A stretch of 64,000 nt of DNA from Planctomycetota bacterium (GTDB lineage Bacteria > Planctomycetota > Planctomycetia > Planctomycetales > Planctomycetaceae). Positions within the stretch are counted from its first letter, which is position 1. Each line of letters begins with the position of its first letter. Below, in pieces: positions 17,974 through 26,626 of this stretch. Under the pieces are notes generated by a model. That model was not told the origin of the DNA. It worked only from the letters and a program-made list of their open reading frames with translations, and did no database searches. The DNA lies in the NCBI GenBank assembly GCA_023417655.1, contig JAEZFD010000059.1, positions 62,001 to 126,000 on the forward strand. The letters run 5' to 3'. Both the position numbers and the translations under genes were made by a program.

Positions 17974-18837
17974 ATGAAGATCCGGGTGAAGTTCACAGTT
18001 CTCGCGTCGCTCCTACTGTTCATCGCTGCTGCCACCTCAGTCTCTGCTGCAGAGACTGTCGCTGCGGGACTGCACACCGATATTGAATTCGCCAAAGTCG
18101 GCGACGTCAGCCTGACGCTTGATGCCTTCGTCCCAGAGGGGAAAGGCCCATTCCTGACGGTCATCTTTGTCCATGGTGGCGGCTTCACCAAGGGAGACAA
18201 ACAGTCATACATCAAGCCGCTGTTCAAACCGGTCAGTCAGGCCGGGATGACCTGGTTTTCCATCAACTATCGTCTGGCTCCCGAGCATCGCTGGCCGGCC
18301 TGCGCTGAAGATGTTGATACGGCGATTCGCTGGGTTAAAACTCATGCAGCCGAGTATAAAGTCGATCCCGATCGGATCGCGTTGATTGGCGAATCAGCGG
18401 GAGGCTTTCTTGTCACTTATGCCGCCGCGACAGCGAAAGACGACACGCGAGTAAACGCCATCGTTCCGTTTTATGGGGCTCACGATCGCGCGTTTCAGAC
18501 GACTCACTTCAATAAGCTCGGTGAGTCGACCAAGGCCCTGTTCGGGATCACTGAGCTCAATAATGAGGCCTGGAATCTCCTGCGTGAGACTTCTTCGACG
18601 ACCCATCTGCATGCGGGAATGCCTTCCTGCCTTTTGATTCATGGAGATCAGGATCCGCAGGTGCCGCTGGAACAGTCGGTCCGCTTCCAGAAGCGGATGC
18701 AGGAACTCGGGAATCACTGCGAACTGATCACGATTCCCGGCGGCGGCCACGGGATGGGTGGCTGGTCGAAACTGAATTCCGACTACCAGGCTCAGATGAT
18801 TGCGTGGTTAAAGAAGACTCTTGCTGACCAGAAGTAA
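17974..18837 (+). CDS. Exported alpha/beta hydrolase (esterase/lipase-like)
   Basis: 287 residues from the ATG at 17974, chosen because AAGGA precedes it by about seven bases and it opens directly on a Sec signal peptide (MKIRVKF then a hydrophobic core ending VSAAE). The fold is the hormone-sensitive-lipase/carboxylesterase type. The oxyanion loop is VHGGGF, the nucleophile S141 is in GESAGG, the acid is D227 in GDQDPQVP, and the base is H259 in GGGHGMG. The natural ester substrate is unknown; planctomycetes use many such enzymes on acetylated polysaccharides. The end lies close to an 11-bp tandem repeat. Confidence 0.88.
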   Translation: MKIRVKFTVLASLLLFIAAATSVSAAETVAAGLHTDIEFAKVGDVSLTLDAFVPEGKGPFLTVIFVHGGGFTKGDKQSYIKPLFKPVSQAGMTWFSINYRLAPEHRWPACAEDVDTAIRWVKTHAAEYKVDPDRIALIGESAGGFLVTYAAATAKDDTRVNAIVPFYGAHDRAFQTTHFNKLGESTKALFGITELNNEAWNLLRETSSTTHLHAGMPSCLLIHGDQDPQVPLEQSVRFQKRMQELGNHCELITIPGGGHGMGGWSKLNSDYQAQMIAWLKKTLADQK

Positions 18838-18887
18838 TTTCGGAGACAGCCCCCTTCCGCCATGCAGCACTTCGACGGGGGCACTTT

Positions 18888-18927
18888 ACTGGGCATTCAC
18901 TGGGCATTCACTGGGCATTCACTGGGC
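18888..18927. repeat. Tandem 11-bp repeat spanning the stop codon of the next minus-strand gene
   Basis: ACTGGGCATTC occurs three times perfectly (18888-18920) and then as a partial copy (18921-18927). The TGA of the minus-strand gene (18919-18921) lies inside it, so changes in copy number could shift the 3' end of that gene. Confidence 0.9.
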
Positions 18928-21672
18928 TTTGATGACGTGCACCCGAATGCGGTCCAGTTGGGCAATGCCGGGACCGGCGAGCTCAAATCGCAGTCGCAAC
19001 GCCCCGGCAGTTGGAACCTTTCGAATGATGCGAAACGGCTTCCAGCCTTCCGTCTTCTCTTTATAGATGCAGGCGCCGTCACGTCCGGTCAGCGTGTCGA
19101 AGATCGCAAACTGGTGACCGGGCCCATGTAACGGGTAGGGAATATTCACGTCACCGGTGATGACCACCAGATCACCGGGGGCGACGTCGATTTTCGGGCT
19201 GGCGAGAATCGCGGATTCCCCATGCGGAGCATTCGGCTTCACGATCATGGAGAGATAACTGCTGGTCGACGTTCCGCCCCGCTCCAGTCGAAGTGAAGTC
19301 CATTGAGAGCTCGTCGAACCCTCGGACCAACCGGTTCGGTTCTCCGCGGACGGAGAGATCAACTGCTGTTCGTCATCGAACTCCCCGGACGGGAGAAGAT
19401 TTGGGCCGAGTCCTGACTGGCGGCCGAGGACTGCCAGCAGCCGCCAGTATTCCGGCAGTGTCTGGAAGCTGGTTGCTTCGAGGGCAGACGTCGCTGATGT
19501 CATTGGATCGACAGCGGCCTCCCAATGAGCACGCTGGACCATGCGCAGCTGCTGCATCGCCCGCTGACTATGGATTCGGGCATCGTCCGCGCGGTCGGCT
19601 TGATACTCCAGATTGGCCTGATCGAGTGAGGCCGCGGCCCGTGAGAGTGCAACATCGACTCCGACGAGCGATGGGGCTCCCGCCTGATTCAGCTCCTCTG
19701 TGACGCTGCGGACCCGTTTGTACTTTGCATTGGCGAGATTGATGAAGGCTTCAGCCGCAGACTTTCGTGACTGCCTCGCAAAGTTCCGCAGGGCCTCGCC
19801 TTCGCTCGGTTTGGTTGGAACGATTACGGCGGCGACCTGATCGAATTCCCGCAGCGTGATCTCCGTTCCGCCTGAGACTCGATCCATGTCGAGATTTGAC
19901 TGCCCTACTCCGGTCGGGGTCACTTCCCATGCGTCGGCCACATCGATGCCGCGGATGAGAACTCTGACGTGCTGTGCCGTCTGCGGTCCCGGGACGCACT
20001 GGCTGCCGGGTTCATGCCAGACGAGCAGGATGAGCAATCCCTTCTCTGTCTGGAACACCGTCGCTCGGATCTCGGCTTCAGGTCCTTTGGCTTTGACGAC
20101 CTGACCTGTCGGAGTCACAGCCCGGTCCCATCGTGATGACAGCGGAGAGCTCAGTTTGCTGTCGCCCTGATGGCTGCCCACCTGAACAGAGATGTCATCG
20201 ATGATCCGACCTGTCGCGAGAAATGGTTCGAGCGTTCGGCAATGGATGCTGAATATCCGGATCGCATCCATGCGCTCGTCGAGACCAGGCGTGTCATTGT
20301 TGAAGGGAATCTGCTTCCAGAAGCCGACTCCCTTATAGCCGGCTGCAATGGCCTCATATCCCTGATGCAGGATCTGCTCAGGTTCGACGATCGGGATGAT
20401 CCCCCGCGGGGCGAAGTAGTCGAGAATCGGTCCCGATGCTTCGGTCTGAAGAAAGGTGAACATCGGCTTGCCCGGCAACGCGTGATCGCGTCGTCCACGC
20501 AGTTCTACGAAGTGATCGGGACTCGAGACGTCAGTGTGAATCGCAAACCGGCTGCTGGCGAGAAAGTCGATGTGCCGATGGAATTGACGTTCGTCACTGG
20601 CGACGTCCGCGAGAATGGGGCGCCGGATCTGTCGGTCGGCATCCCGGACCTGATCGGCCCAGCCGTTGATGTACTTGCGGTCTTCGGCCGGAATCTTGAT
20701 TCCCAGCATCCATGCCCAGATGGGAGAGGTCCATTCAGGAATCGTCATCAATCCTGATGACTTGAGAATCGCATCTTCCGGTGACGGTTGAGGCGGAGAG
20801 GCGATCCCTCCGATGTCCAGACTCGACAGGGCCGCGAGGAGCGGACGGTCTTCGTAGTTCCGGATCCAAAGCATGTTCACGCCCATCCGCGTGATCAGAT
20901 CAAGACTTTCGCCGTGATAGAGCGTGAAGATCGGGAAGAATGGTTCGCCGTTCTTGCGGATCCTGTCATCGACAATGCTCAGTTTCGAAGGTTGCGACTG
21001 CTGGATGGGCTCAGGAACCACAGTCTGCGGTTCGACAATTGGACCAAGCTCCAGATCATCGAACTGGACGACTGACGCTCCCCGGGGGATCTGCAGAGAA
21101 ATGATCAATTGATCAACGTAAGTCTCGCGCTCATTCAATTGCAGTGGATTGATTCCGTCCGAAAGCTGATTCCGCAGTCGCAGCAGCCGACTCTTCAGTG
21201 CTTCATCGGTCGTCTGACAGTTGAGCTGCTGCCATTCTCCGAGGGTGGTATAGCTGTCCCCATTCAACTCGATCGCCAGCGGTTGGCCAGTACGCGGATC
21301 GATCTGGTGAGGGAAACGAATTCGGATCGAAATTCTCAGGTTCGGACAATTGGACCGGACCCAGAGCGATGCCTTTAACTCCGACAGGACGCGCGCCCGG
21401 GGAAGAGGAAGGACTAGTCGCTCAACGTCGTTTGAGGCTTCGGGGGATTCGAAAATAAGGCGTTCGCACCGCTGCCCGGAATGAAAATCATTGCTCGCAA
21501 TCTCATGGGTCTTCAACGCCGCCTGCAGACGGGGTCCGTCGAGCGCACAAATCATCGGCAGATTTTCAAATCCATGACGTCGAATGTGAGAAGGGGTTTC
21601 CGCCTGAACAGTGATCCCGAAACTCATCATTAGCGCAAAAATCGCACAAATGATGCGGCCGGAGCGACTCAA
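18919..21672 (-). CDS. Large secreted protein with glycosidase-like (beta/alpha) middle region, unknown function
   Basis: 917 residues if translation begins at the TTG at 21672. This gives a good signal peptide (SR-S-GR then a hydrophobic core ending ITVQA). The frame is open to 22410 and an ATG at 21795 is the other candidate, but residues before the signal peptide look non-coding. After an N-terminal beta-rich part comes RKNGEPFFPIFTLYH. This is like the strand opening the barrel of GH2/GH42-type proteins, which often read NGKPFFPRG. Acidic residues are present, but I cannot assign a catalytic pair. A helical Ala-rich region and a jelly-roll-like C-terminal part follow. The role is unknown. 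Confidence 0.7.
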   Translation of the reverse strand: MSRSGRIICAIFALMMSFGITVQAETPSHIRRHGFENLPMICALDGPRLQAALKTHEIASNDFHSGQRCERLIFESPEASNDVERLVLPLPRARVLSELKASLWVRSNCPNLRISIRIRFPHQIDPRTGQPLAIELNGDSYTTLGEWQQLNCQTTDEALKSRLLRLRNQLSDGINPLQLNERETYVDQLIISLQIPRGASVVQFDDLELGPIVEPQTVVPEPIQQSQPSKLSIVDDRIRKNGEPFFPIFTLYHGESLDLITRMGVNMLWIRNYEDRPLLAALSSLDIGGIASPPQPSPEDAILKSSGLMTIPEWTSPIWAWMLGIKIPAEDRKYINGWADQVRDADRQIRRPILADVASDERQFHRHIDFLASSRFAIHTDVSSPDHFVELRGRRDHALPGKPMFTFLQTEASGPILDYFAPRGIIPIVEPEQILHQGYEAIAAGYKGVGFWKQIPFNNDTPGLDERMDAIRIFSIHCRTLEPFLATGRIIDDISVQVGSHQGDSKLSSPLSSRWDRAVTPTGQVVKAKGPEAEIRATVFQTEKGLLILLVWHEPGSQCVPGPQTAQHVRVLIRGIDVADAWEVTPTGVGQSNLDMDRVSGGTEITLREFDQVAAVIVPTKPSEGEALRNFARQSRKSAAEAFINLANAKYKRVRSVTEELNQAGAPSLVGVDVALSRAAASLDQANLEYQADRADDARIHSQRAMQQLRMVQRAHWEAAVDPMTSATSALEATSFQTLPEYWRLLAVLGRQSGLGPNLLPSGEFDDEQQLISPSAENRTGWSEGSTSSQWTSLRLERGGTSTSSYLSMIVKPNAPHGESAILASPKIDVAPGDLVVITGDVNIPYPLHGPGHQFAIFDTLTGRDGACIYKEKTEGWKPFRIIRKVPTAGALRLRFELAGPGIAQLDRIRVHVIKAQ

Positions 21673-21928
21673 CCCCGGTGTGTAGCGGATTGATACTGGC
21701 GAGCAGTTATAAGCGTTACGACCGGAAGTCGAATTGAAACATTCTGCGATCGTTTGGAACTTTGACTCAAGTCCCTTGCGATCTCTTGTTGGCATTTGGC
21801 AACATATTTCAGTGAGTGCGATGTTTCCGGTTGGAATCAGATTTCGATTTACAATCACCGAATGCCGCCCAGGTTTGAGCAGATCCTGTCGCGTCGACTG
21901 CCGCAGCTGTGGAGCCGAGGTCAATCTC

Positions 21929-22237
21929 ATGCAGAATGCCATCCGATTTCCTGAAGCCTCCTCCGATGAGTTGCCCCGGGAACTCGTGGAATTAGGCAAA
22001 CGGATTGCGAACCTTCCTGAGGTGCACTTCAACCAGCTGGAACAACCATACACGCAGGTTGTTGATTGCGTCCGCCGCCGTCGCCGAATTCTGAATCTTG
22101 TGCAGGAAGCTTTGTCGCAGCTTCGACTGGACGTCAAATATTTGATGTTCGATCTTGAGGTGACGCGAGAAGAACGCGATGCATTGCGTGCGAGACTTGA
22201 TGAAATGGAACCCGGTGACTTCGGTTCCGCGTCATAG
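21929..22237 (+). CDS. Small coiled-coil protein conserved in planctomycetes, unknown function
   Basis: 102 residues from the ATG at 21929, preceded by GAGG about nine bases upstream. The frame is open further upstream, but that part overlaps the divergent gene and looks random. The sequence is rich in charged helices: VVDCVRRRRRILNLVQEAL, then SQLRLDVKYLMFDLEVTREERDALRARL, which should form an amphipathic coiled coil. I recall similar short proteins from other planctomycete genomes, sometimes labelled as regulators, but no DNA-binding fold is evident. It is divergent from the large secreted protein gene, with which it may share a promoter region. Confidence 0.72.
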   Translation: MQNAIRFPEASSDELPRELVELGKRIANLPEVHFNQLEQPYTQVVDCVRRRRRILNLVQEALSQLRLDVKYLMFDLEVTREERDALRARLDEMEPGDFGSAS

Positions 22238-22260
22238 AGTTCGATTTCGCTGACGGGATC

Positions 22261-22279
22261 GAACTTCGAATTGAAGTTC
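22261..22279 (+). terminator. Terminator-like hairpin after the small coiled-coil gene
   Basis: Perfect seven-base arms (22261-22267, 22273-22279) with a five-base loop, followed by TTCGTCTTATT. A second perfect eight-base inverted repeat (22293-22300 with 22314-22321) follows between the convergent genes. Confidence 0.5.
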
Positions 22280-22456
22280 TTCGTCTTATTCCGGTTCAGA
22301 CCCTGCTTCTCTGTCTGAACCCGCTCCCCATGCAGTCCCTTCGCCAAAGGGGACTGTCCGCAGTTTGATCGCCAGTCATCGCACGGCGAAACGTGTGGAG
22401 GGTGATTCATGAGCGACTTTCCCTAGTCTGGATTTCCATCCCAGGGGCAGGAGAGA

Positions 22457-23347
22457 TCAGCGCGATTCGACCGAGGGAGAAGGGCTGTTTTCGGCGTCAG
22501 GTCGACGTTCGGCCGGCTTCTTCTCTTTTCCCTTCACAGGTTCCGCAGGGACCGTCGCGGTCGTCAGCTCGATTTCGTTTGGGCGACCATGCAGAAAGAC
22601 AGGGACTCGAATCACGGGAAAGTCAGGATCGTCTGTCCGAATCGCGACCGAGGCGACTTGAGATCCCGAGGGAAGTTTCCCTTTCACATTGACGCGAATC
22701 GGCGTCACGGATGACTCGCCGGATGCTGACATCGGCAGAATTTCAGTCTCAAGATGCCGACTGCTCGGTTTGGCTTCGACAACGTTCAGCTTTTTACCGC
22801 GGCTATCAGTCACCTGGATCTCAGTCGTCAGAGCTTGGTCCGACAACTGGTAGAGATAAAGCTCTGGAGGGGTAATCTGCACGCTCCGCTCAGGAACGGT
22901 CACGCGGAACGTGACAATTTCCTCGCGTGGAATTTCATCCTGATAGTGTACGCGGATGGAATAAGTGTGAGGCCCCGGTGCCTCGCGAGCGGTTTCCACC
23001 TGAACTTCGAAAATCCCCTGTCCGCCGGATGCGTAGTTTTTGCGGTCACCCAGCAACTTGGGAGCGAGACAGCCGCAACTTGGTTCCAGTTTGGTGATCT
23101 CAATCGGTTGCCGCCCGCGATTCCAGAACGAGAACGGAACCGAGATCTTGCCTGTGGCAGGGATCTCATGCAGGTTGACGGCATACTGACGGAATGCCAG
23201 CGACGGAATTTGCTTCGTGCTGTCGAGCGGTCGGCCGCTGGACAACTTTGATGTGGCCATGAGTGCCAGCACCAGCGGAAGGAGGGCGACTCCGACCAGT
23301 CCCACTGATTCAAGACGGGAACTGCTGCGTTTCGCGGGTTCTTCCAT
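22457..23347 (-). CDS. Membrane-anchored DUF1573 protein
   Basis: 296 residues from the ATG at 23347, which has AGGAGA eight bases upstream; the open frame continues to 23575 but the earlier part is not supported. One membrane helix (about residues 17-34) anchors the protein. A DUF1573-type beta-sandwich follows: ISVPFSFWNRGRQPIEI then KLEPSCGCLAPKLL, whose S-C-G-C is the family signature. A second similar beta domain runs through TDSRGKKLNVVEAK to VASVAIRTDDPDFPVIRVPV. The C-terminus is Glu/Pro/Lys-rich. It should be displayed outside the cytoplasm. The role of the family is not established; such proteins are abundant in Planctomycetes and Bacteroidetes. Confidence 0.85.
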   Translation of the reverse strand: MEEPAKRSSSRLESVGLVGVALLPLVLALMATSKLSSGRPLDSTKQIPSLAFRQYAVNLHEIPATGKISVPFSFWNRGRQPIEITKLEPSCGCLAPKLLGDRKNYASGGQGIFEVQVETAREAPGPHTYSIRVHYQDEIPREEIVTFRVTVPERSVQITPPELYLYQLSDQALTTEIQVTDSRGKKLNVVEAKPSSRHLETEILPMSASGESSVTPIRVNVKGKLPSGSQVASVAIRTDDPDFPVIRVPVFLHGRPNEIELTTATVPAEPVKGKEKKPAERRPDAENSPSPSVESR

Positions 23348-23770
23348 GAACTCATTCTCCTGTAACAGATAGGGGACCTCGTCCTGAGGCAAACCAAACT
23401 TTACGAGAATCGGACCCCGACTCGCAAGATGACTTGAAATTACCTGAGGAAGGACCAAAGGTGGCTTTCTGTTGATGGTTAGATGTAAGTCGTTATTTGG
23501 TGTCCGGATGCGTCGCTTTTGTTGCTGCGTCTTCGGGTGGGAGAGGCTGACTAAGGGACTTCGAAACGGGCTCATTCCGAGAGATCTCTGAAAGGTTTCC
23601 CTGTTCCCGGAGGTGACATCTCTTTTCCATTCCGCCGGATAGAGTCGGGGAGGTGATTGCCTGAGTCATCCGGAGGATTCCATGAGAACGCTCTCAGAAC
23701 CGACTCGCGCGGCTGGGAAGTGCCGGAGGGAGAGCTCCCTCTCTTCTTGGTTCAGGTGTCCAAAAAGGAA
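23348..23770. other. Intergenic region without a recognised gene
   Basis: About 420 bp upstream of the DUF1573 gene and past the terminator of the next gene. Only short, low-quality open frames are present. It presumably carries the DUF1573 promoter. Confidence 0.45.
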
Positions 23771-23810
23771 TCCCCCGGGATGGTTCGTTCATGGAACACC
23801 ATCCGGGGGA
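23763..23810 (-). terminator. Rho-independent terminator of the SGNH hydrolase gene
   Basis: Arms 23771-23784 and 23798-23810 pair with a single bulge. On the minus strand the stem is followed by TTCCTTTTT. It starts 34 bases after the hydrolase stop. Confidence 0.85.
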
Positions 23811-23843
23811 GAAATCGTCAGCAGCGAGGGAGTCGCGAAGACC

Positions 23844-25196
23844 TTACTTCTTCTCGGCAGGAACGAGAGTCAGTACATACTTGTGAGGCTGCGGCTGATT
23901 GATCTGAAAGATCTGGTCTTCGATTTCTTTCGCCTGGGCGTTTGCTGCGGCGACCCGTTCGTCCATTGTCTGGATCAGCGGCTCAATCTTGGCGATGTTC
24001 TCCTGATTGTTGTCCCGCTTCGCCCGAGCATACCCTTGGAATCGCGCCCATTCCCCACGCAGATTTCCGATCGGACCTTCATTGCGCTTCTTGTTGAGTT
24101 CAGCAACTTTCAACGCCTGTTGATACTGAGGAGTCTTTTCATTGTTCTGCAGTTGAATCCCCGTTGCGAGCTGGCGAGCCCCATAGGTCCCCACTTCAAT
24201 GTCGTCGATCGTCAGACGGTACGTTCCGGGAGGGAGCCCGACGACGGACAAGGATTCGCGTGAGAACTGCTGTCCAAGATGGGTCAGTTCTGACCCGAGT
24301 TTGGCTTCAGCAGGCAGAACCCATGGAAGTGCGTCAGCGGTCAGCGTGAAGGACAGGTTCTGTTCGTCGCCAGTGATCTCGGAGACCTTGGTTCCTTTGC
24401 TCGTGGCAGCCCACTTTCCTTTGGGGGTCTGCCGAATCGTTGCAGACGAGAGAGGCCCTTTCAGACCGATTCCCTCAATCAAAGCTGTCGCCATGACGAC
24501 TTGTCCATTTGCACCGGGATGCACAGCGTCGGCAATCAGGGTGAAGTTGGGATCCGTCTTTCGCTGTTCCCATGTGATGTGGTTCAACGGGGTGTACATG
24601 TCGACAAAGCCGAGCCCGCGCTCATAGGCCTTCTCCTGCAGAAACATTCCGTAGTAGGCCAAGACGGAATTATAGAGTTGGAGTTTGGCGGGGTCTCGAC
24701 GGCCTGGCTTCAGGAGGACCGCACGATAGTCGAACATTGTCGGCGTCATCGGGATGGCTTTGGCCCCTGATTCGGCGATCTTGTCGAGCAGTGTGGTCAT
24801 GTCCCTTTCGTAGGTCCGAAAGACTTCTTCGTTGTATGCCTGATAGGTCCCGTCGTTCATCCCCAGCAGGATGGTGACGTACTTCGGCTTGTAAGCGACC
24901 ACGTCCTTCTCGAAGCGATCCAGAGCGTCAATTGCTCTGGCTCCTCCGACGCCGGCATTGTGAATTTTCAGTCGGATGTGAGGGAATCGGGTGTAAAAGA
25001 AGTCTTCCACATACTGCGTGTACAGGCGCTGGTGGGTGATGCTGTCTCCCAGAAAGACGATCGAGTCGCCATCCTGAAGTTCGACCTTGGCCAGTGGAGC
25101 CGGGTAAGTCGTGGCCGGTGCGGTTTCCTGTGCGATTGCGACATGACCAGCCAGGGCCGTCAGCAGCAGCAGGCTGAAGAAACTTCTTCGAAACAT
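23844..25196 (-). CDS. Exported SGNH/GDSL hydrolase
   Basis: 450 residues from the ATG at 25196, preceded by AAGG and opening on a Sec signal peptide (MFRRSFFSLLLLTALAGHVA, cleavage near AIAQE). The SGNH blocks are present: FLGDSITHQ (nucleophile Ser), NAGVGGARA, LLGMNDG, and DAVHPGANGQ with the catalytic Asp and His. This makes an active esterase or acetylhydrolase likely. The C-terminal 180 residues form an extra region with beta strands and a helical Gln/Lys/Asn-rich tail, common in planctomycete members that may act on acetylated glycans. It is monocistronic, with its own terminator. Confidence 0.9.
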   Translation of the reverse strand: MFRRSFFSLLLLTALAGHVAIAQETAPATTYPAPLAKVELQDGDSIVFLGDSITHQRLYTQYVEDFFYTRFPHIRLKIHNAGVGGARAIDALDRFEKDVVAYKPKYVTILLGMNDGTYQAYNEEVFRTYERDMTTLLDKIAESGAKAIPMTPTMFDYRAVLLKPGRRDPAKLQLYNSVLAYYGMFLQEKAYERGLGFVDMYTPLNHITWEQRKTDPNFTLIADAVHPGANGQVVMATALIEGIGLKGPLSSATIRQTPKGKWAATSKGTKVSEITGDEQNLSFTLTADALPWVLPAEAKLGSELTHLGQQFSRESLSVVGLPPGTYRLTIDDIEVGTYGARQLATGIQLQNNEKTPQYQQALKVAELNKKRNEGPIGNLRGEWARFQGYARAKRDNNQENIAKIEPLIQTMDERVAAANAQAKEIEDQIFQINQPQPHKYVLTLVPAEKK

Positions 25197-26626
25197 GGGA
25201 GGCCTTTGTAGAGGAGTGGGGACGGACAAGCGGTTTCCGATGATACCGGTTATGGCGGTTGGTGCCATCGTCTCGCCCGGGGAAATCTGACCCATTTCGC
25301 ATCACAAGAACAACCTGTCCCATGGGGTGACTCCGTCGATCCGAGGCTAAAGAGGTGATTTTTTGCGGAGAAAGCTCTCGTTGTTACGAATCCCGGGGCG
25401 GAAAGATCCGATCAACCCGCAAAACCTGCACAGTCAGTCGACGAAATTGAATTGATTCGTGGCAGTTCCGATCCATTCTGACGCATGGATAATTTTCCGG
25501 TTGTAGGCTCAATGGGCAGAATTCGAACTGCATGATGAGATTCCCGGGGTCTAAACGGGAGACCTCAGATCGGGTCGACAGCTGCAAATGCCACTACGAA
25601 GTCAAACATGGCCAGACGAGAGTCGGGCGGGCACGAAAATCGTTTGAGTTAGGGCCATGAGGGGATTGGGACCCTGCTGAGCTGTCAGCCGATCCCAGTC
25701 GGACTATTCCGGAGAATCCATGTTCCTCTTCCTCGAGAACGGGAGTCGACATTGAACTCAGTGCCTGCTCCTCGTCGTCGCTATTTAATCAATGCGTGTG
25801 TGGAATCTCTCTGTTCCACGTCTGCATTATGTCATGGCTCGAAAGATCGCCTGGCAATTCTGTCAGCCGCAGCCGCTGAAACAACGGTGAGCGACTCACG
25901 AAAAGGCGTCGGATAAAGATTGATCATCGAGCCTCTTCAGCGATCTTTCGCTTGACTCCTGCTCAGTTCATCCTGAGACAAACGCTCAGGGAGAGCGCGG
26001 CAGGACTCATTGCAGGGATCCCAGCGTTCCCACCTGCGATGCGATTCCTCCTCGAACTCACACGCCTGGACCGGACGTTGCCGGAAGGTGCTCTCTCCCT
26101 TCCGGCAACCTTCGTCCAGAAACCTTTTGAGCAAAACATTGAACGCAACCCCTGAAATCTCGGATTTCACGCCAATTGCAGGGGAGACTGTTCGAGTCCT
26201 GCGCCGAGGGGATGGCATCAGAACTGCTCCGTTGGTCCCCCGCTATTCGAAGGAGTCGGCATCTGTTGGTGAGCAGGAAACACGCGTTCTCCCGCGAAGT
26301 TCACATCACTCTGCTGCTTCAACAGGCAGCAGCGTTGAAGACCTGGCATCGTTCGGAAGAGTCTCGCATCAACGGGCCGTTCCTTCAGGTTTCGAGACCT
26401 ACGGTAACAGTACTCAGGGTGAGAACATCATATGGTCAGTGATCCCGTTGCAGACCGCTTGCTGTATGCAGCCCGTGAGTTCGCAGTCTAATGAATTCTC
26501 TCAATCTGCCGCAGTGGATCGGACGTTCCGCGGGAGTGACGGAGTTTTGCCCTTTAAAGACATTCAGGACCTCCGGACAACTCGGACGGTCTGTGCCATT
26601 ACTCAATCTTACTACTAAAGCGTTGG
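25197..26626. other. 1.4 kb stretch without a credible gene
   Basis: This is the longest apparently non-coding stretch in the window. Open frames up to about 200 codons exist (26010-26618 on the plus strand), but they have Ser/Arg-rich, family-free translations and no convincing start. I looked for tRNA-like cloverleaf ends and found none. A perfect 11-base inverted repeat lies at 26078-26108. It could hold an unrecognised RNA, a long kinase promoter or decayed sequence. Confidence 0.5.
26078..26108. repeat. Perfect 11-base stem-loop in the non-coding stretch
   Basis: TTGCCGGAAGG (26078-26088) and its exact reverse complement (26098-26108) enclose nine bases. GGACG before and CGTCC after could lengthen the stem with a bulge. 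There is no T-run, so it is not an obvious terminator. Confidence 0.6.

Noticed and set aside
26185..26215. GTTCGAGTCC string resembling a tRNA T-loop
   Set aside because: No acceptor, D-arm or anticodon pairing can be made around it.
26010..26618. 202-codon open frame on the plus strand in the 1.4 kb gap
   Set aside because: Ser/Arg-rich translation without hydrophobic core, no ribosome binding site and no family resemblance. Likely chance.
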